Source of the DNA: Paracoccaceae bacterium | Lineage (GTDB): Bacteria; Pseudomonadota; Alphaproteobacteria; Rhodobacterales; Rhodobacteraceae | Assembly (NCBI GenBank): GCA_021296235.1 | Contig: JAGWAS010000021.1 | Span: forward strand, 1,096-65,095 | DNA length: 64,000 nt | Reading direction: 5' to 3' | Part shown: positions 18,226-28,332 of the stretch, in pieces | Layout: each line of letters begins with the position of its first letter | Position numbering within the stretch: the first letter of the stretch is position 1 | Position numbers and translations under genes: made by a program | The notes under the pieces: model-generated | What the model was told of the DNA's origin: nothing | The model's database searches: none | What the model saw: only the letters and a program-made list of their open reading frames with translations

Positions 18226-19473
18226 CTACCGGGTGACCTCGACCCACAATTCCTTGACGCCCCTCAGTACAAGTTGATCCTGATATTCCGGCCGTTCGAC
18301 CAGCCGGATTGAGGGATAGCGGTTCAGGACGCCGGAAAAAGCTGACTTCGCCTCAAGCACAGCCAGAGATGCACCAATGCAATAGTGGATGCCCCGACCG
18401 AAGGCCAGATTGGTTGCGCCGCTCCTTGAAATGTCGAAGCACTCAGGATCGGAAAACACCTTCGGATCCCTATTGGCTGCTCCAAGGGAACACAGCACTT
18501 GCATTCCAGCCTTTATTGTCTTGCCGCCGATGACCACGTCTTCTTCGACAAACCTGCCGTCGAGTTGAACCGGGCTGTCGAACCGCAGCATTTCGGCAAT
18601 CGCCGATCCCATGAGTTCCGGATCATCGCGCAATGCCTTCATTTGATCCGGATGGTCCAGCAGTGCCAGCATGCCGTTACCGATGAGATTTCTTGTCGTC
18701 TCGTTTCCGGCAACCAGCAGCAGCAAAAGGGTAAGCAGAACTTCCTCATGGGTTAGCTTGTTGCCTTCATCGCGTGCAAAAACGAGTGAACTGATGAGAT
18801 CGTCCTTCGGGTCCGTGCGTCTCTCGTCGATCACGGCATCGAAATATTCATATACACTGTCCCAAGCGCTGCGTATGCCGCTGATCTCTTCATCGGACAG
18901 CACCGGTTCCACCGATTTCGCCAGCCGATTCGACCAATCCTCAAATTTTTTCCTGTCTTCGGAAGGAATTCCAAGCAATTCCGAAATGACGATGATGGGA
19001 AGCGGGAAGGCCACCGCCCTCATTAGGTCAAAACGGCCGCTTCCTTCCACTGCATCCAGCAGTTCATCCATGATTTCCCGGGTCCTCGGCTCCAGCTTGT
19101 TCACTGCACGGCTGGTGAATGCTTTGAGAATAAGGCCGCGCAGCCTCGTGTGGCTGGGCGGATCAGAGTGCAGCAGCGTCCGCAATTCGGTAAAGGCAAA
19201 ACCCCGGCGGGAATTGGAGAACCGCCTGTGGTCGCGCAAAACCCGGTCCACATCTTCATAGCTGGTGAGCAAATGTGCCTTCAGCAACCTCAGCCGGTGA
19301 ACCGGGTCACGCTCCCTGAGATTGTCGTAGACATCGTAGGGATAGCTCCGTGTCCGCTGCGAAGCCAGATTGTAAACCACACCGGATTCCAACCGCTCCC
19401 AAAGCAGCAGCAACCAAATCACAAGCTGTTTCAATGAACTCTTGATCACATCGACCTCCGGAGATTCCTTCAA
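18226..19473 (-). CDS. Cytochrome P450
   Basis: A soluble bacterial-type P450 monooxygenase of 415 residues. It has the I-helix oxygen-activation motif AGNETT, the K-helix ExxR in EMLR, and the heme-binding loop FGRGIHYCIG with the proximal Cys near residue 365. The N-terminus has an unusual 30-residue hydrophobic lead (LVIWLLLLWERL), so the true start could be further in. No ferredoxin or ferredoxin reductase gene is adjacent, so electrons must come from elsewhere. The substrate is unknown. Confidence 0.9.
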   Translation of the reverse strand: MKESPEVDVIKSSLKQLVIWLLLLWERLESGVVYNLASQRTRSYPYDVYDNLRERDPVHRLRLLKAHLLTSYEDVDRVLRDHRRFSNSRRGFAFTELRTLLHSDPPSHTRLRGLILKAFTSRAVNKLEPRTREIMDELLDAVEGSGRFDLMRAVAFPLPIIVISELLGIPSEDRKKFEDWSNRLAKSVEPVLSDEEISGIRSAWDSVYEYFDAVIDERRTDPKDDLISSLVFARDEGNKLTHEEVLLTLLLLLVAGNETTRNLIGNGMLALLDHPDQMKALRDDPELMGSAIAEMLRFDSPVQLDGRFVEEDVVIGGKTIKAGMQVLCSLGAANRDPKVFSDPECFDISRSGATNLAFGRGIHYCIGASLAVLEAKSAFSGVLNRYPSIRLVERPEYQDQLVLRGVKELWVEVTR

Positions 19474-20176
19474 CTTGAACCGAACCCGGATCAGGGGCCG
19501 ATCAAACTACCCATTGACCCAAACCAAATCCCCCAGCGGGGAGTCAAGTTTGGCAAGGTTGACAACTTCGCACGCCTGCAATCCAATTTGACACCATCAA
19601 CGACAGTTAACCGGAACGAACCGGCGACAAAACAATCTGCAGACCAATTCGATTTATTGATCAATCAGTTCTTTCCTTCCAGTTGCAATCTTAATTCGCC
19701 TGAACGCAAATCGGCCCAAGTCTTGGGCTCAATTTATTGGTTTGCAGTCCTGCAGGACAGGAATCGGCTGACAGGAAGTTGCGGGCAATCTTGTCACAAC
19801 GCGTGGCGATTCTGCGGAACTCTTTGATTCTGGAGAAGAATCTCTCAACAAGATTGTGCATCCCGCAGATCTCGCGATCAAGCGGCCGTGACGGCTTCCG
19901 GTTGGACTTTGACGGAGACTCCACCCGAATGTCGGCTGTCTAAATCAGGCCGAGGACGGCATCGGTGTTGCAGGCTTTGTCGCCGACCACTGTTTTGTCC
20001 CCCTAGAGGCCGGCAAGCAGCACCTGCGCCTGCGGGTTCGGAACCGGCAGCCGCCGGGATGTTGATGTGCAGGAAAGTGCCAAATTCATTGTTGAATTCA
20101 GAATACAGTGGTTGTATTGACGATTGCACATGCGGTGGTTCGGTGTCCAAACCCGAAACCCCAACGGAAAATGTCA
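19474..20176. other. Intergenic stretch containing an IS5-type relic upstream of rimP
   Basis: It contains the IS5-type transposase relic on the minus strand (listed separately). From 20011 to 20176 nothing coding is recognised; this part probably serves as leader to the rimP operon and ends in a terminator-like hairpin. Confidence 0.4.
19775..20010 (-). pseudogene. IS5-family transposase C-terminal remnant
   Basis: Read on the minus strand, GDKACNTDAVL, an in-frame stop (19940-19942), then SKSNRKPSRPLDREIC and LVERFFSRIKEFRRIATRCD match the end of IS5/IS427-group DDE transposases, including the YREK-region ERFFxRIKxFRRIATR and ARNFLSA. The N-terminal two thirds are missing. Confidence 0.75.
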
Positions 20177-20199
20177 ACGGGCCGCGTGCCCGTTTTTTT
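20177..20199 (+). terminator. Intrinsic terminator directly upstream of rimP
   Basis: A perfect 6-bp stem ACGGGC/GCCCGT with a CGCGT loop is followed by seven T. It ends only 13 bases before the rimP start codon, with the ribosome-binding site TGGAG immediately after it. No plus-strand gene precedes it for about 2 kb, so it may be an attenuator of the operon leader or the end of a small RNA. Confidence 0.7.
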
Positions 20200-20212
20200 G
20201 TGGAGTCGATGC

Positions 20213-20755
20213 ATGCGCGATTTGGTGGCGATCTCACAGGTCGACCGAAGGATTTCGCGGATTGTCGGTCCGGTCGTCGACCGGATGGGTTACGACCTCG
20301 TCAGGCTGCGGTTTGGAGGCGGACGAAGGAAGACCCTTCAGATCATGGCCGAACGTCGCGACGGAGGCATGGAGGTTGACGATTGTGCAGAGATATCCAG
20401 AGCCGTTTCATCGGCCCTTGATGTCGAAGATCCAATCAGGGAAGGCTACACTCTGGAAGTTTCCTCTCCCGGCATCGACAGGCCCTTGACCCGACTGACC
20501 GATTTCGAGACCTGGTCGGGCCATCTGGCGAAACTGGAGACAGGCGAACCGATCGGCGGCAGACGGCGCTTCCAGGGCAGGATTGAGGAGGTATCTGGTG
20601 ATCAGATCATCCTCGAAACTCAGGATGGCCCGGTTGAGCTTTGTTTCGACACACTGTCTTCCGCCAAGCTTATCATTACGGACGAACTCCTCAAGGCCGC
20701 CGCAGGCGACCGGGAAACGCAGGACAGCCCGGCTTCCGACCGGGCGGACAACTGA
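20213..20755 (+). CDS. rimP: Ribosome maturation factor RimP
   Basis: RimP assists 30S subunit assembly. The 180-residue protein has the N-terminal alpha/beta domain ([40 protein letters not shown]) and the C-terminal SH3-like barrel ([15 protein letters not shown]). The ATG at 20213 is used, with TGGAG upstream; the longer open frame passes through the terminator hairpin. It heads the conserved rimP-nusA-ylxR-infB operon. Confidence 0.92.
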   Translation: MRDLVAISQVDRRISRIVGPVVDRMGYDLVRLRFGGGRRKTLQIMAERRDGGMEVDDCAEISRAVSSALDVEDPIREGYTLEVSSPGIDRPLTRLTDFETWSGHLAKLETGEPIGGRRRFQGRIEEVSGDQIILETQDGPVELCFDTLSSAKLIITDELLKAAAGDRETQDSPASDRADN

Positions 20756-20776
20756 CAAACACGAAAGGGAAATGGC

Positions 20777-22432
20777 ATGAGCATAGCGACCGCCAACATG
20801 CTGGAACTGCTGCAGATCGCCGACTCGGTGGCTCAAGAAAAAATGATCGACAATTCAATTGTGATCGAAGCCATTGAGGAAGCGCTCGCAAAGGCGGCGC
20901 GGATGCATTACGGGCCCGAACTGGACATTCGCGTCAAGCTTGATCCGGCGACCGGACACCAAACATATGCCCGGTTCAGAACCGTGGTTGAAAATGTTGA
21001 GAACCGATATTGCGAAATTGAGGTCGATGAGGCGCGTGCGATCAAGGAGGATGCCGCTCCGGGTGAAGAACTCTCTGATATGCTTCCGCATTTCGACATG
21101 GGCAGAATCGCCGCCCAATCCGCAAAGCAAGTCGTGCTGCAGAAGATTCGCGAAGCCGAAAGGGAGCGCCAATACCACGAATTCAAGGACCGGGTCGGAT
21201 CAATTATCGTCGGCACCGTCAAGCGCGAGGAATATGGCAGCATCATTGTCGATATCACTCGGGCTGAGGCAATTCTGCGGCGGGATCAGAGGATCGGACG
21301 CGAAGGCTACGGAAATGGAGAAAGGCTGCGGGCCTACATTTCCGATGTGCGGCGCGAGACGCGCGGACCACAGATTTTCCTGTCGAGGACGGCCAATCAA
21401 TTCATGGTTGAACTGTTCAGAAGCGAGGTGCCCGAAATCAATGACGGCTCAATCGAAATCAGGTCTGTTGCGAGAGAACCGGGATCACGCGCAAAGATCG
21501 CTGTTGTTTCCTACGACGCCAGCATAGACCCTGTCGGCGCCTGCGTCGGAATGCGGGGATCCCGGGTGCAGGCCGTGGTCAACGAACTGCAGGGCGAACG
21601 AATTGACATAATTCCATGGACCGACAACCTGGTGGACTTTATCGTTACCGCCCTGCAGCCGGCCGTGGTTGCCAAGGTTATACTTGATGATGAGGGTATT
21701 CCGAACATCGTTGTGGTGCCGGACGACCAGTTTTCCCTGGCGGTTGGCCGACGCGGGCAGAATGTGCGTCTTGCCTGCCGTCTGACCGGTTTGGAAGTCT
21801 CGATCCTGACCGAAACACAGGAAAAGGAACAGCGTCAGGCCGATGTCGCCAAGCGAACCAAACTGATCATGGATGCCATCGACATTGATGAGGTTTTCGC
21901 CCACCTCTTGGTGTCTGAAGGATTCGATTCGCCTGACTATCTCGCGACATGCAATCTTGATGAACTCTGTTCGCTCGACGGAATTGATCTGGCAATTGCC
22001 GAGGAACTGCAGACAAGGGCGGTCAAGGTCGTTGAGGCCGAGACGGAAGAGGCCTTCGCCAAAGCACGGGAACTCGGCCTTCAGGACGACCTCGCTGAAT
22101 TTCCTGGCCTGTCGCCGAAGATGATTTTGGCCTTGGTGGAAAACCAGATGGTGAGCGTGCAGGATCTTGCCTATTGCGAAGATTGGGAAATCGCGGGCGG
22201 CACAACCTACAGGAACGGCAAGCGTCATCACGATGTAGGGTACCTCGAGGCGTTCGATGTGTCGCTGGAGGAAGCGGGCAACCTGATCATGCAGGCCCGA
22301 ATTGCCGCCGGGCTTGTCGACGAGGAAGCGATTGCCGATCCGGCGCAGGAAGACGAGGCGTTGGAGGACATTGAGGCCGGACCGGAACTGGAGGAAATCG
22401 TTCAGCAGGAGGCGGGAGCGGCCGTTGGGTAG
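20777..22432 (+). CDS. nusA: Transcription termination/antitermination factor NusA
   Basis: NusA binds RNA polymerase and nascent RNA and modulates pausing and termination. The 551-residue protein shows the N-terminal polymerase-binding domain, an S1 domain (GTVKREEYGSIIVDI, about residues 143-157), two KH domains (CVGMRGSRVQAVVNEL, and AVGRRGQNVRLACRLTG) and C-terminal helix-hairpin-helix repeats beginning near EVFAHLLVSEGFDS. It starts 21 bases after rimP with AAAGGGAAA upstream. The end overlaps ylxR by 8 bases. Confidence 0.95.
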   Translation: MSIATANMLELLQIADSVAQEKMIDNSIVIEAIEEALAKAARMHYGPELDIRVKLDPATGHQTYARFRTVVENVENRYCEIEVDEARAIKEDAAPGEELSDMLPHFDMGRIAAQSAKQVVLQKIREAERERQYHEFKDRVGSIIVGTVKREEYGSIIVDITRAEAILRRDQRIGREGYGNGERLRAYISDVRRETRGPQIFLSRTANQFMVELFRSEVPEINDGSIEIRSVAREPGSRAKIAVVSYDASIDPVGACVGMRGSRVQAVVNELQGERIDIIPWTDNLVDFIVTALQPAVVAKVILDDEGIPNIVVVPDDQFSLAVGRRGQNVRLACRLTGLEVSILTETQEKEQRQADVAKRTKLIMDAIDIDEVFAHLLVSEGFDSPDYLATCNLDELCSLDGIDLAIAEELQTRAVKVVEAETEEAFAKARELGLQDDLAEFPGLSPKMILALVENQMVSVQDLAYCEDWEIAGGTTYRNGKRHHDVGYLEAFDVSLEEAGNLIMQARIAAGLVDEEAIADPAQEDEALEDIEAGPELEEIVQQEAGAAVG

Positions 22433-23018
22433 GGGAGGAAGTCGGAATCGACCTGCCGTACCGGAAAGGACCTGCATTGCCTCCGGCGACAAATTGCCAC
22501 AACCGGAGATGATCCGGTTTGCCTTGAATGCTCAAGGCAGGGTTACGCCCGATGTAGATGGCAAATTGCCCGGCAGGGGAATTTGGGTGACGGCTGACCG
22601 GGCTGCCCTTGAACGAGCGTGCACGAAGAAACTGTTTGCCAAGGCCGCAAGGCGGCAGGTGGACGTTCCCGACGATCTTCTTGATAGCGCAGAACTGTCA
22701 CTTGTGCGCCGTGTTTCCGGCCTTTTGGCACTTGCAAGGAAGTCGGGAGTCGCCGTTTCGGGCTTCGAGCGCGTACGTGAGGAGCTGAACAACGGGACTG
22801 TGGGTTTGCTGCTGCAGGCTTCGGATGGTTCACCGCGCCAATCCGGAAAACTCGCCGGCAGGGCCAGAAATGTGGAGAAATGCCGTTGCATGACCGCACT
22901 CGAATTAGGTGTGGCATTCGGGCGGCAAAATGTAATACATGCTGCGGTCAGGATTGGCGGGCTGTCCGAGCGCGTCCGGGCTGAGGTCCGGCGTTTGGAT
23001 GGTGTCCGCTGTAGATAG
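22425..23018 (+). CDS. ylxR: YlxR-family RNA-binding protein with L7Ae-like C-terminal domain
   Basis: The N-terminal part contains ERTCIASGDKLPQPEMIRF and GRGIWVTADR, which is the YlxR/DUF448 fold (RnpM in Bacillus, an RNase P modulator). The C-terminal part (about residues 90-195) resembles an L7Ae-type RNA-binding domain (LLALARKSGVAVSGFERV). The fusion is typical of Alphaproteobacteria. I chose the TTG at 22425, which overlaps the nusA stop. Length is 197 residues. It sits between nusA and infB as in most bacteria. Confidence 0.85.
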   Translation: MGRGGSRNRPAVPERTCIASGDKLPQPEMIRFALNAQGRVTPDVDGKLPGRGIWVTADRAALERACTKKLFAKAARRQVDVPDDLLDSAELSLVRRVSGLLALARKSGVAVSGFERVREELNNGTVGLLLQASDGSPRQSGKLAGRARNVEKCRCMTALELGVAFGRQNVIHAAVRIGGLSERVRAEVRRLDGVRCR

Positions 23019-23087
23019 CGGGCCAACGAGGTATCTTCATGATGGTACGGATCATGTAAAACTTCAGACTCGCAAGGATGGACCGGA

Positions 23088-25538
23088 ATGAACAACAATA
23101 CCCTCAGTCTGAATCCTACCAGAAGGAAATCAGGCGCAATTTCGCAGAAACCGGCCCAAAAGCGATCACGGCCCAACGAGGTCGTTGTTACCGCCACAAC
23201 ACAAAAACGCTTCAATCCGCAAAAGCCGCCTCTGCGCGCACCGAGGAAGATCCAGCCTGATCCACAGCCGGTGGCCGACGTCAGGGATTCGAACCTGGCG
23301 CAGGAGCAACGCAAGAAGCAGGCTCTTCTGGATGCGCAGGAACGAGAGCGCATTGAGGCCGAGCGGCATCGAATTGAAACCCTGCGTGAAGCCGAGGCAG
23401 CAAAGGTGCGAGCAGCGCAGGAAGCAATCGACAGGGCAGCGGCGGAGCCGGTCTCCGGTGATCCAGCGGAAGTGTCGGCACCGACCGCCACGGCAACTGC
23501 AGTCGCAGAGCAGCCGCCGAAGCCGGCGGCATCGCCGAAATCCGCACCCGGACGGAAGATCGAACGCAAACGCGGCCGCGATCGCGATGCCGCCGAGCAG
23601 AAACAGCCCGCCAAGCAATTTGCGAATCGCCGCAGCCGGGGGAAACTGTCCCTGAACAACGCGCTGGAGGATGACGGCATCCAGCAACGCCAGCGTTCGC
23701 ACGCTGCCTGGGTCAGGAGCCAAGAACGCAAGAAACGGAAGGCCGCAGCCACGGAACAAAGCTACGAGAAGATCGTAAGGGATGTGCAGCTGCCCGAGTC
23801 AATTATCGTTCAGGAACTTGCCAACCGTATGGCGGAAAGAGTTACCGACGTCCTGAAGACACTTTTGAAGAATGGCGTCATCGTGAATCAGAACCAATTT
23901 ATCGACGCTGACACCGCTGAGGTGATCATCGGAGAATTCGGTCACAAGGCAGTTCGGGTATCGGATGCCGATGTCGAGGATGTCATTGAAACGGTTGAGG
24001 ATCGGCCGGAGGATGTTGAACCGAGACCTGCGGTCGTGTCGGTCATGGGCCATGTTGACCACGGCAAGACATCGCTTCTTGATGCCATAAGAAACACCAG
24101 GGTCGTTGACGGGGAAGCGGGTGGAATCACCCAGCACATAGGTGCCTACCAGGTTGAGCTCGAATCCGGTCAGAAAGTCACTTTCCTCGACACGCCCGGC
24201 CACGCGGCATTCACCGCAATGAGGGCACGCGGAGCGCACGTCACCGACGTCGTCATTCTGGTTGTTGCCGCCGACGATTCCGTGATGCCGCAGACCGTGG
24301 AGGCAATCAACCATGCCAAGGCCGCAGATGTGCCGGTGATCGTCGCTATCAACAAGTGCGATGTGGACGGTGCCGATCCGGAGAATGTCCGGAATCAACT
24401 GCTCCGTCACGGGATCGTCGTGGAAAAGCGCTCGGGTGAGGTTTTGGATGTCGAGGTTTCGGCGGCAACCGGCCAGGGAATCCCGGCATTGCTTGACGCA
24501 ATCGTGCTGCAAGCCGAAATCCTGGAGTTGAAGGCCAACCCGAACCGGGCCGCCGAAGGCGCAGTCGTCGAGGCAAAGCTGACCTCGGGAATGGGCCCCG
24601 TAGCCACTGTGCTCGTCCGCAGGGGAACGTTGCAGGTCGGCAATCACTTCGTTGTCGGTGAGCAGCACGGGAAAGTCCGCGCAATGTTCGACGAGAACAG
24701 AAATTCCGTTGGGTTGGCAGGACCGTCAGCACCTGTCGAAGTTCTGGGCCTGAAGGGAACACCACTTGCCGGCGATGTGCTCAATGTCGTCGAAAACGAA
24801 AACCAGGCACGCGAGATTTCAGCTTACCGACAGTCGGTTTCGAAAAAGGGACGTTCAACCGCAGGTGTGGTTGCATCGCTGGAGCAACTCAAGAACATTC
24901 GCGATGGCAAGTCGGAGGCCAATGCGGAGGAAGTCAGGCTCGTGGTCAAGGCCGATGTCCAGGGATCGGCCGAAGCGATTGTCCAGGCGGTGGAGAAAAT
25001 CGGCAATGATGAAGTTCGGGTGCGGGTGCTTCATTCAGGAGTGGGCGCAATTTCCGAGACCGACATCAGCTTGGCGGAGGCTTCCAACGCGATCGTGATC
25101 GGCTTCAATGTGCGACCCGATGCACCGGCACAGACGATGGCACTCCGCAAGGGCATCGAAATCCGGGACTACCGGATAATCTATGACTTGATAAACGACA
25201 TTCGGAAACTTGCGTCCAACCTGTTGGAAGCGGATGTGAAGGAGACCCGCATTGGAATGGCGGAAGTTCTGGAAATCTTCAGGATAACCGGCGTCGGCAT
25301 GGTTGCGGGATGCAGGGTTACGGACGGCGCAGTGCGCAAGGCAGCGGGCGTTCGTCTTCTGCGCGACAGCATAGTCGTCCATGAGGGCCGCCTGAAAACC
25401 CTGAAGCGGTTCAAGGATGAGGTCCCCGAGGTCCGCGGCGGACAGGAATGCGGAATGGCCATCGAAAACTATGGTGACGTCAAGCCCGGTGATCAGATAG
25501 AGATTTTTGAGCGCCAGGAAATTCAACGCTCGCTTTGA
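23088..25538 (+). CDS. infB: Translation initiation factor IF-2
   Basis: IF-2 is the GTPase that places fMet-tRNA on the 30S subunit and promotes subunit joining. The 816-residue protein has a charged Ala/Glu/Arg-rich N-terminal extension (about 1-230), the IF2_N domain, and a G domain with GHVDHGKT (near residue 320), DTPGHAAF and NKCD, then the beta-barrel and C-terminal initiator-tRNA binding domains ([14 protein letters not shown] at the end). The start is ATG 23088. It closes the rimP operon. Confidence 0.96.
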   Translation: MNNNTLSLNPTRRKSGAISQKPAQKRSRPNEVVVTATTQKRFNPQKPPLRAPRKIQPDPQPVADVRDSNLAQEQRKKQALLDAQERERIEAERHRIETLREAEAAKVRAAQEAIDRAAAEPVSGDPAEVSAPTATATAVAEQPPKPAASPKSAPGRKIERKRGRDRDAAEQKQPAKQFANRRSRGKLSLNNALEDDGIQQRQRSHAAWVRSQERKKRKAAATEQSYEKIVRDVQLPESIIVQELANRMAERVTDVLKTLLKNGVIVNQNQFIDADTAEVIIGEFGHKAVRVSDADVEDVIETVEDRPEDVEPRPAVVSVMGHVDHGKTSLLDAIRNTRVVDGEAGGITQHIGAYQVELESGQKVTFLDTPGHAAFTAMRARGAHVTDVVILVVAADDSVMPQTVEAINHAKAADVPVIVAINKCDVDGADPENVRNQLLRHGIVVEKRSGEVLDVEVSAATGQGIPALLDAIVLQAEILELKANPNRAAEGAVVEAKLTSGMGPVATVLVRRGTLQVGNHFVVGEQHGKVRAMFDENRNSVGLAGPSAPVEVLGLKGTPLAGDVLNVVENENQAREISAYRQSVSKKGRSTAGVVASLEQLKNIRDGKSEANAEEVRLVVKADVQGSAEAIVQAVEKIGNDEVRVRVLHSGVGAISETDISLAEASNAIVIGFNVRPDAPAQTMALRKGIEIRDYRIIYDLINDIRKLASNLLEADVKETRIGMAEVLEIFRITGVGMVAGCRVTDGAVRKAAGVRLLRDSIVVHEGRLKTLKRFKDEVPEVRGGQECGMAIENYGDVKPGDQIEIFERQEIQRSL

Positions 25539-25606
25539 TGCTTCGAATTGCATTGGGCATTCAAGTCCGGTGCAATTCGGTAGTGACCCGCGCTGGCTGA
25601 ACCTCC

Positions 25607-26434
25607 ATGCGAATTGTTCCATCGGATTGGATGCCGCTTCATACCGGCCTCACCGACGGGCAGCATGTCTTTGCCATCGGCGATGTGCACGGCCGCGCCG
25701 CCAACCTCTCGGCCTTGCTTGAATTTCTCGGTGGAAGCACAAACGAAACTGGTGAAAACACCCTGTTGTTCCTTGGAGATTTGCACGACAGGGGTGTCGA
25801 CGATCTTGGTGCAATGGATTTGGCGGTCAACGCGCCGGACAGGGAGTTTTCGAGCGTCATTTGTCTCATGGGCAACCATGAACAATTGCTGAAGCTCACC
25901 CTGCTCGGACGGGATTCCGAAATGCCCCTTCTTTGGAAACAAAACGGGGGTGGATCATTGATGAGGCAACTGGGTCTGCAACAGGAATTGGGCAGGTTGA
26001 CCTGTGCTGAATTCGCCAACCGTCTTGAGGATGCACTCGGAACCCGCCGCGCCGGTTGGCTGGCCAACCTGCAATCTCATTTCAAGATCGGCAACCTTCT
26101 GTTTGTACATGCCGGCATCAACCACCAAATTTCCCTTGATGAGCATTTCAGTCAGCACTGGAGCGTTCTCCATGAACTGCACTGGTCATGGATAAGGTCG
26201 GAGTTTCTGGGGTTCCCGGTCATGATTCCCAACCTCACTGTCATCCATGGCCATACACCGGTGCGCAGAAACCCGGTGCAGCAATTTGCTGAGCCCGACT
26301 TCTTCCCCCATTGCCAACGGGATGGAAAGATCAATCTTGACGGCGGCAGCTTCATTTCGGGTTGCGTGATCGGCGCTCAATTCACCAAATCTGCCTGGCG
26401 GCTTGCTGCGGCAGTTGGACCACCGTCCTCATAG
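25607..26434 (+). CDS. Metallophosphoesterase, PPP-type (serine/threonine phosphatase or ApaH-like)
   Basis: The 275-residue protein has the bimetal-centre motifs of the PPP superfamily: GDVHGR (about residues 25-30), GDLHDRG (57-63), GNHE (about 89-92), and HGHT (about 219-222). It could dephosphorylate proteins or split dinucleoside polyphosphates; sequence alone does not decide. It starts 68 bases downstream of infB and converges with the Smr gene. Confidence 0.85.
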   Translation: MRIVPSDWMPLHTGLTDGQHVFAIGDVHGRAANLSALLEFLGGSTNETGENTLLFLGDLHDRGVDDLGAMDLAVNAPDREFSSVICLMGNHEQLLKLTLLGRDSEMPLLWKQNGGGSLMRQLGLQQELGRLTCAEFANRLEDALGTRRAGWLANLQSHFKIGNLLFVHAGINHQISLDEHFSQHWSVLHELHWSWIRSEFLGFPVMIPNLTVIHGHTPVRRNPVQQFAEPDFFPHCQRDGKINLDGGSFISGCVIGAQFTKSAWRLAAAVGPPSS

Positions 26435-26463
26435 GTTGTCCGGGCGACCAACCGATGAACCCT

Positions 26464-27222
26464 TCACCGTCGCTCGTCACCTCTGACTTGTCTCAAATAT
26501 ACATAATACGCGCCACCGCCGCCGTGGCTCGCATGAGCAGGTCTGAAGTGCTGAACCATTTCCGAGAGTGGCGCTTGCTGAAGCCAGACAGGCACGCTTC
26601 GCTTTAGCACACCCGGCTCCTCCAAATGCCAATCCCCTTGGACATGCCGTCCCTTGCCGGTAACGACCAGAACCAGCCTTATCTTTCGGGAACGGCAATC
26701 GTGCAGGAACTTCCGCAGTGTCCTCTCGGCCTGTTTCCTATCGAGCCCGTGCAGGTCAATGACCCTTTCAGGATCAAGCTTGCCGGATTTCAACCTCCTC
26801 TCGATCTTCCGGTCGACGCTTCCGATCATCCCTTGGGCGGAATTGCGTGCGGCATTCCCGTATGCAATTGGCGGATCGGGCGGAACCAACGAGCCAATTT
26901 TCAGGCCCTTGATCTGTGTTGCGGGGGGCGGGGTGGATGAAGTCCTTACGGCCGACTTTTCGGCTGCCTTACTTTCCGCAGGGGAATCCGGCGTCTGAAC
27001 GGCGCTGCCCGTGAACCTCGCCCATTCCTGAAGTTCATCTTCGGTTGGCACCCTGACATCACGTTCCCAATCCAAGAGTTCCTTTGCTCCGGTTTCGGTC
27101 TTCGTTGATGTCAACTCTTGTTCCTGTGGAACAATCGCACCGGCTGGATCAGCTGGGCCAGCGAACTTTCGCCACTCCTCCAACTCTTTGAATGTGGGGG
27201 ACCGACCCTGCTGCCGAGGCAT
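26464..27222 (-). CDS. Smr-domain protein
   Basis: The 252-residue protein ends in an Smr domain (about residues 150-250) with VIDLHGLDRKQAERTLRKFL, the TGKGRH loop, and the C-terminal GAYYVYLR. Smr domains bind or nick nucleic acids; single-domain versions are linked to mRNA or ribosome rescue. The N-terminal part contains two similar segments, FKELEEWRKFAGPAD and EDELQEWARFTGSAV. In related genomes this gene follows Tim44-like and mltA genes; here it follows the Tim44-like gene directly, after 64 bases. Confidence 0.85.
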   Translation of the reverse strand: MPRQQGRSPTFKELEEWRKFAGPADPAGAIVPQEQELTSTKTETGAKELLDWERDVRVPTEDELQEWARFTGSAVQTPDSPAESKAAEKSAVRTSSTPPPATQIKGLKIGSLVPPDPPIAYGNAARNSAQGMIGSVDRKIERRLKSGKLDPERVIDLHGLDRKQAERTLRKFLHDCRSRKIRLVLVVTGKGRHVQGDWHLEEPGVLKRSVPVWLQQAPLSEMVQHFRPAHASHGGGGAYYVYLRQVRGDERR

Positions 27223-27286
27223 CAGAAACGCGCTCTTGATTCCCGGTGACTATCAATTCGCCACTCGAGGTCGGATTCCGCGGGGG

Positions 27287-27946
27287 TCATTCTCCGGTGG
27301 CAACCAACTCCCAATTGGGGTCGCTGCTTCCCATCCGCCTAGCAAAGATCCAACTGTCCCGTTGGCGCCTGATTGTTTCGGGATCGCCTTCAACGATGTT
27401 GCCTTCGGCATCGGTCACGTAGGAAATCACCTCGCCAACAAACTGCATTCCAATTTCGGCCCTGGAATCCGCTGCATCAATTTCTGCATTGACCAGCTTT
27501 GTTTCGCGCAAGCCGACAAACTTGGCTTCGTAGCTGTGGCCTTCCTGGTTCCGGGCATCAACCGTCTCCTTGAAGGATTCATAAACTTCCAAGGCAAGAA
27601 ACGGTTTCAAATCCTCGATTTCACCCTTGGCAAAACCAATGAGAATTTGTTCATACGCCGCCCGCGCCCCTGCAACGAAATCCTCCACGCTGAATCCAGG
27701 CTCCGCCTGTTTCATGGCAGCCAATGCAATTGCAGTGCTTGATCCCGCGTCGGCAAACTGCGTGATTTCATAGTCGACTTCAGCTTCCTCTGGCTCGGAC
27801 GGGGACGAATGCACTTGGGGTGTGCGAGGCGTTCGGCGTGTTGGATTTTCGAACCCGTCCCGGGTTCCCAACGTGTTACGGAGCCTGAAGACCAGGTAGA
27901 TGGCAACAGCTGCTAGTGCAATGAGTTGCAGTAATGAACTGCCCAT
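27287..27946 (-). CDS. Tim44/TimA-family membrane-anchored protein
   Basis: The 219-residue protein has one N-terminal membrane segment (LLQLIALAAVAIYLVFRL, residues 4-21), a Pro/Glu-rich linker, and a C-terminal Tim44-like domain (FVAGARAAYEQILIGFAKGEI and ending RRMGSSDPNWELVATGE). It is the bacterial counterpart of the mitochondrial import motor anchor and is characteristic of Alphaproteobacteria. It probably sits in the inner membrane facing one compartment and helps maintain membrane proteins. It is divergent from fxsA. Confidence 0.88.
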   Translation of the reverse strand: MGSSLLQLIALAAVAIYLVFRLRNTLGTRDGFENPTRRTPRTPQVHSSPSEPEEAEVDYEITQFADAGSSTAIALAAMKQAEPGFSVEDFVAGARAAYEQILIGFAKGEIEDLKPFLALEVYESFKETVDARNQEGHSYEAKFVGLRETKLVNAEIDAADSRAEIGMQFVGEVISYVTDAEGNIVEGDPETIRRQRDSWIFARRMGSSDPNWELVATGE

Positions 27947-28332
27947 TTCCGGTTATCCCTGTCCAAGCCAACCCTCGTTGCGGGGTTGCCCATCCTATGT
28001 AGGGCAATCACCCGGGCTTGTCCACATGCCGGACCCAAGTCTCAACAATCCCTGAACACCGGAAACCTGAAACATGTCGGAACGGGTCGAACTGTTGCAC
28101 TATGCCCTGTTTTCAGGAAAATCCGGCCTTTGCGGAGTGAAATCCGCATATCGGACGCGGAGCCTGCAACATGGCGACCGTGGCCGCCCAGCGGCAGCCG
28201 CTGCAACCCATTGCTCCAATTCACTTCCTGTGCTGACACAATGGCGAAATCCGGTGCTGCGGGCCATTGCGGTTGCGAGGCGGCGATCCGAACACTACTT
28301 GTGGTTGCAGCCTTCAAGCAAGAGACCTTGTC
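27947..28332. other. Divergent region between the Tim44-like gene and fxsA
   Basis: About 390 bases without a recognised gene. Both flanking genes must be transcribed outward from it. I see no clear palindrome. In related genomes secB is often near this position; I see no trace of it. Confidence 0.35.

Noticed and set aside
21485-22492. Minus-strand ORF of 335 codons opposite nusA
   Set aside because: A shadow of the nusA gene with no start signals or domains.
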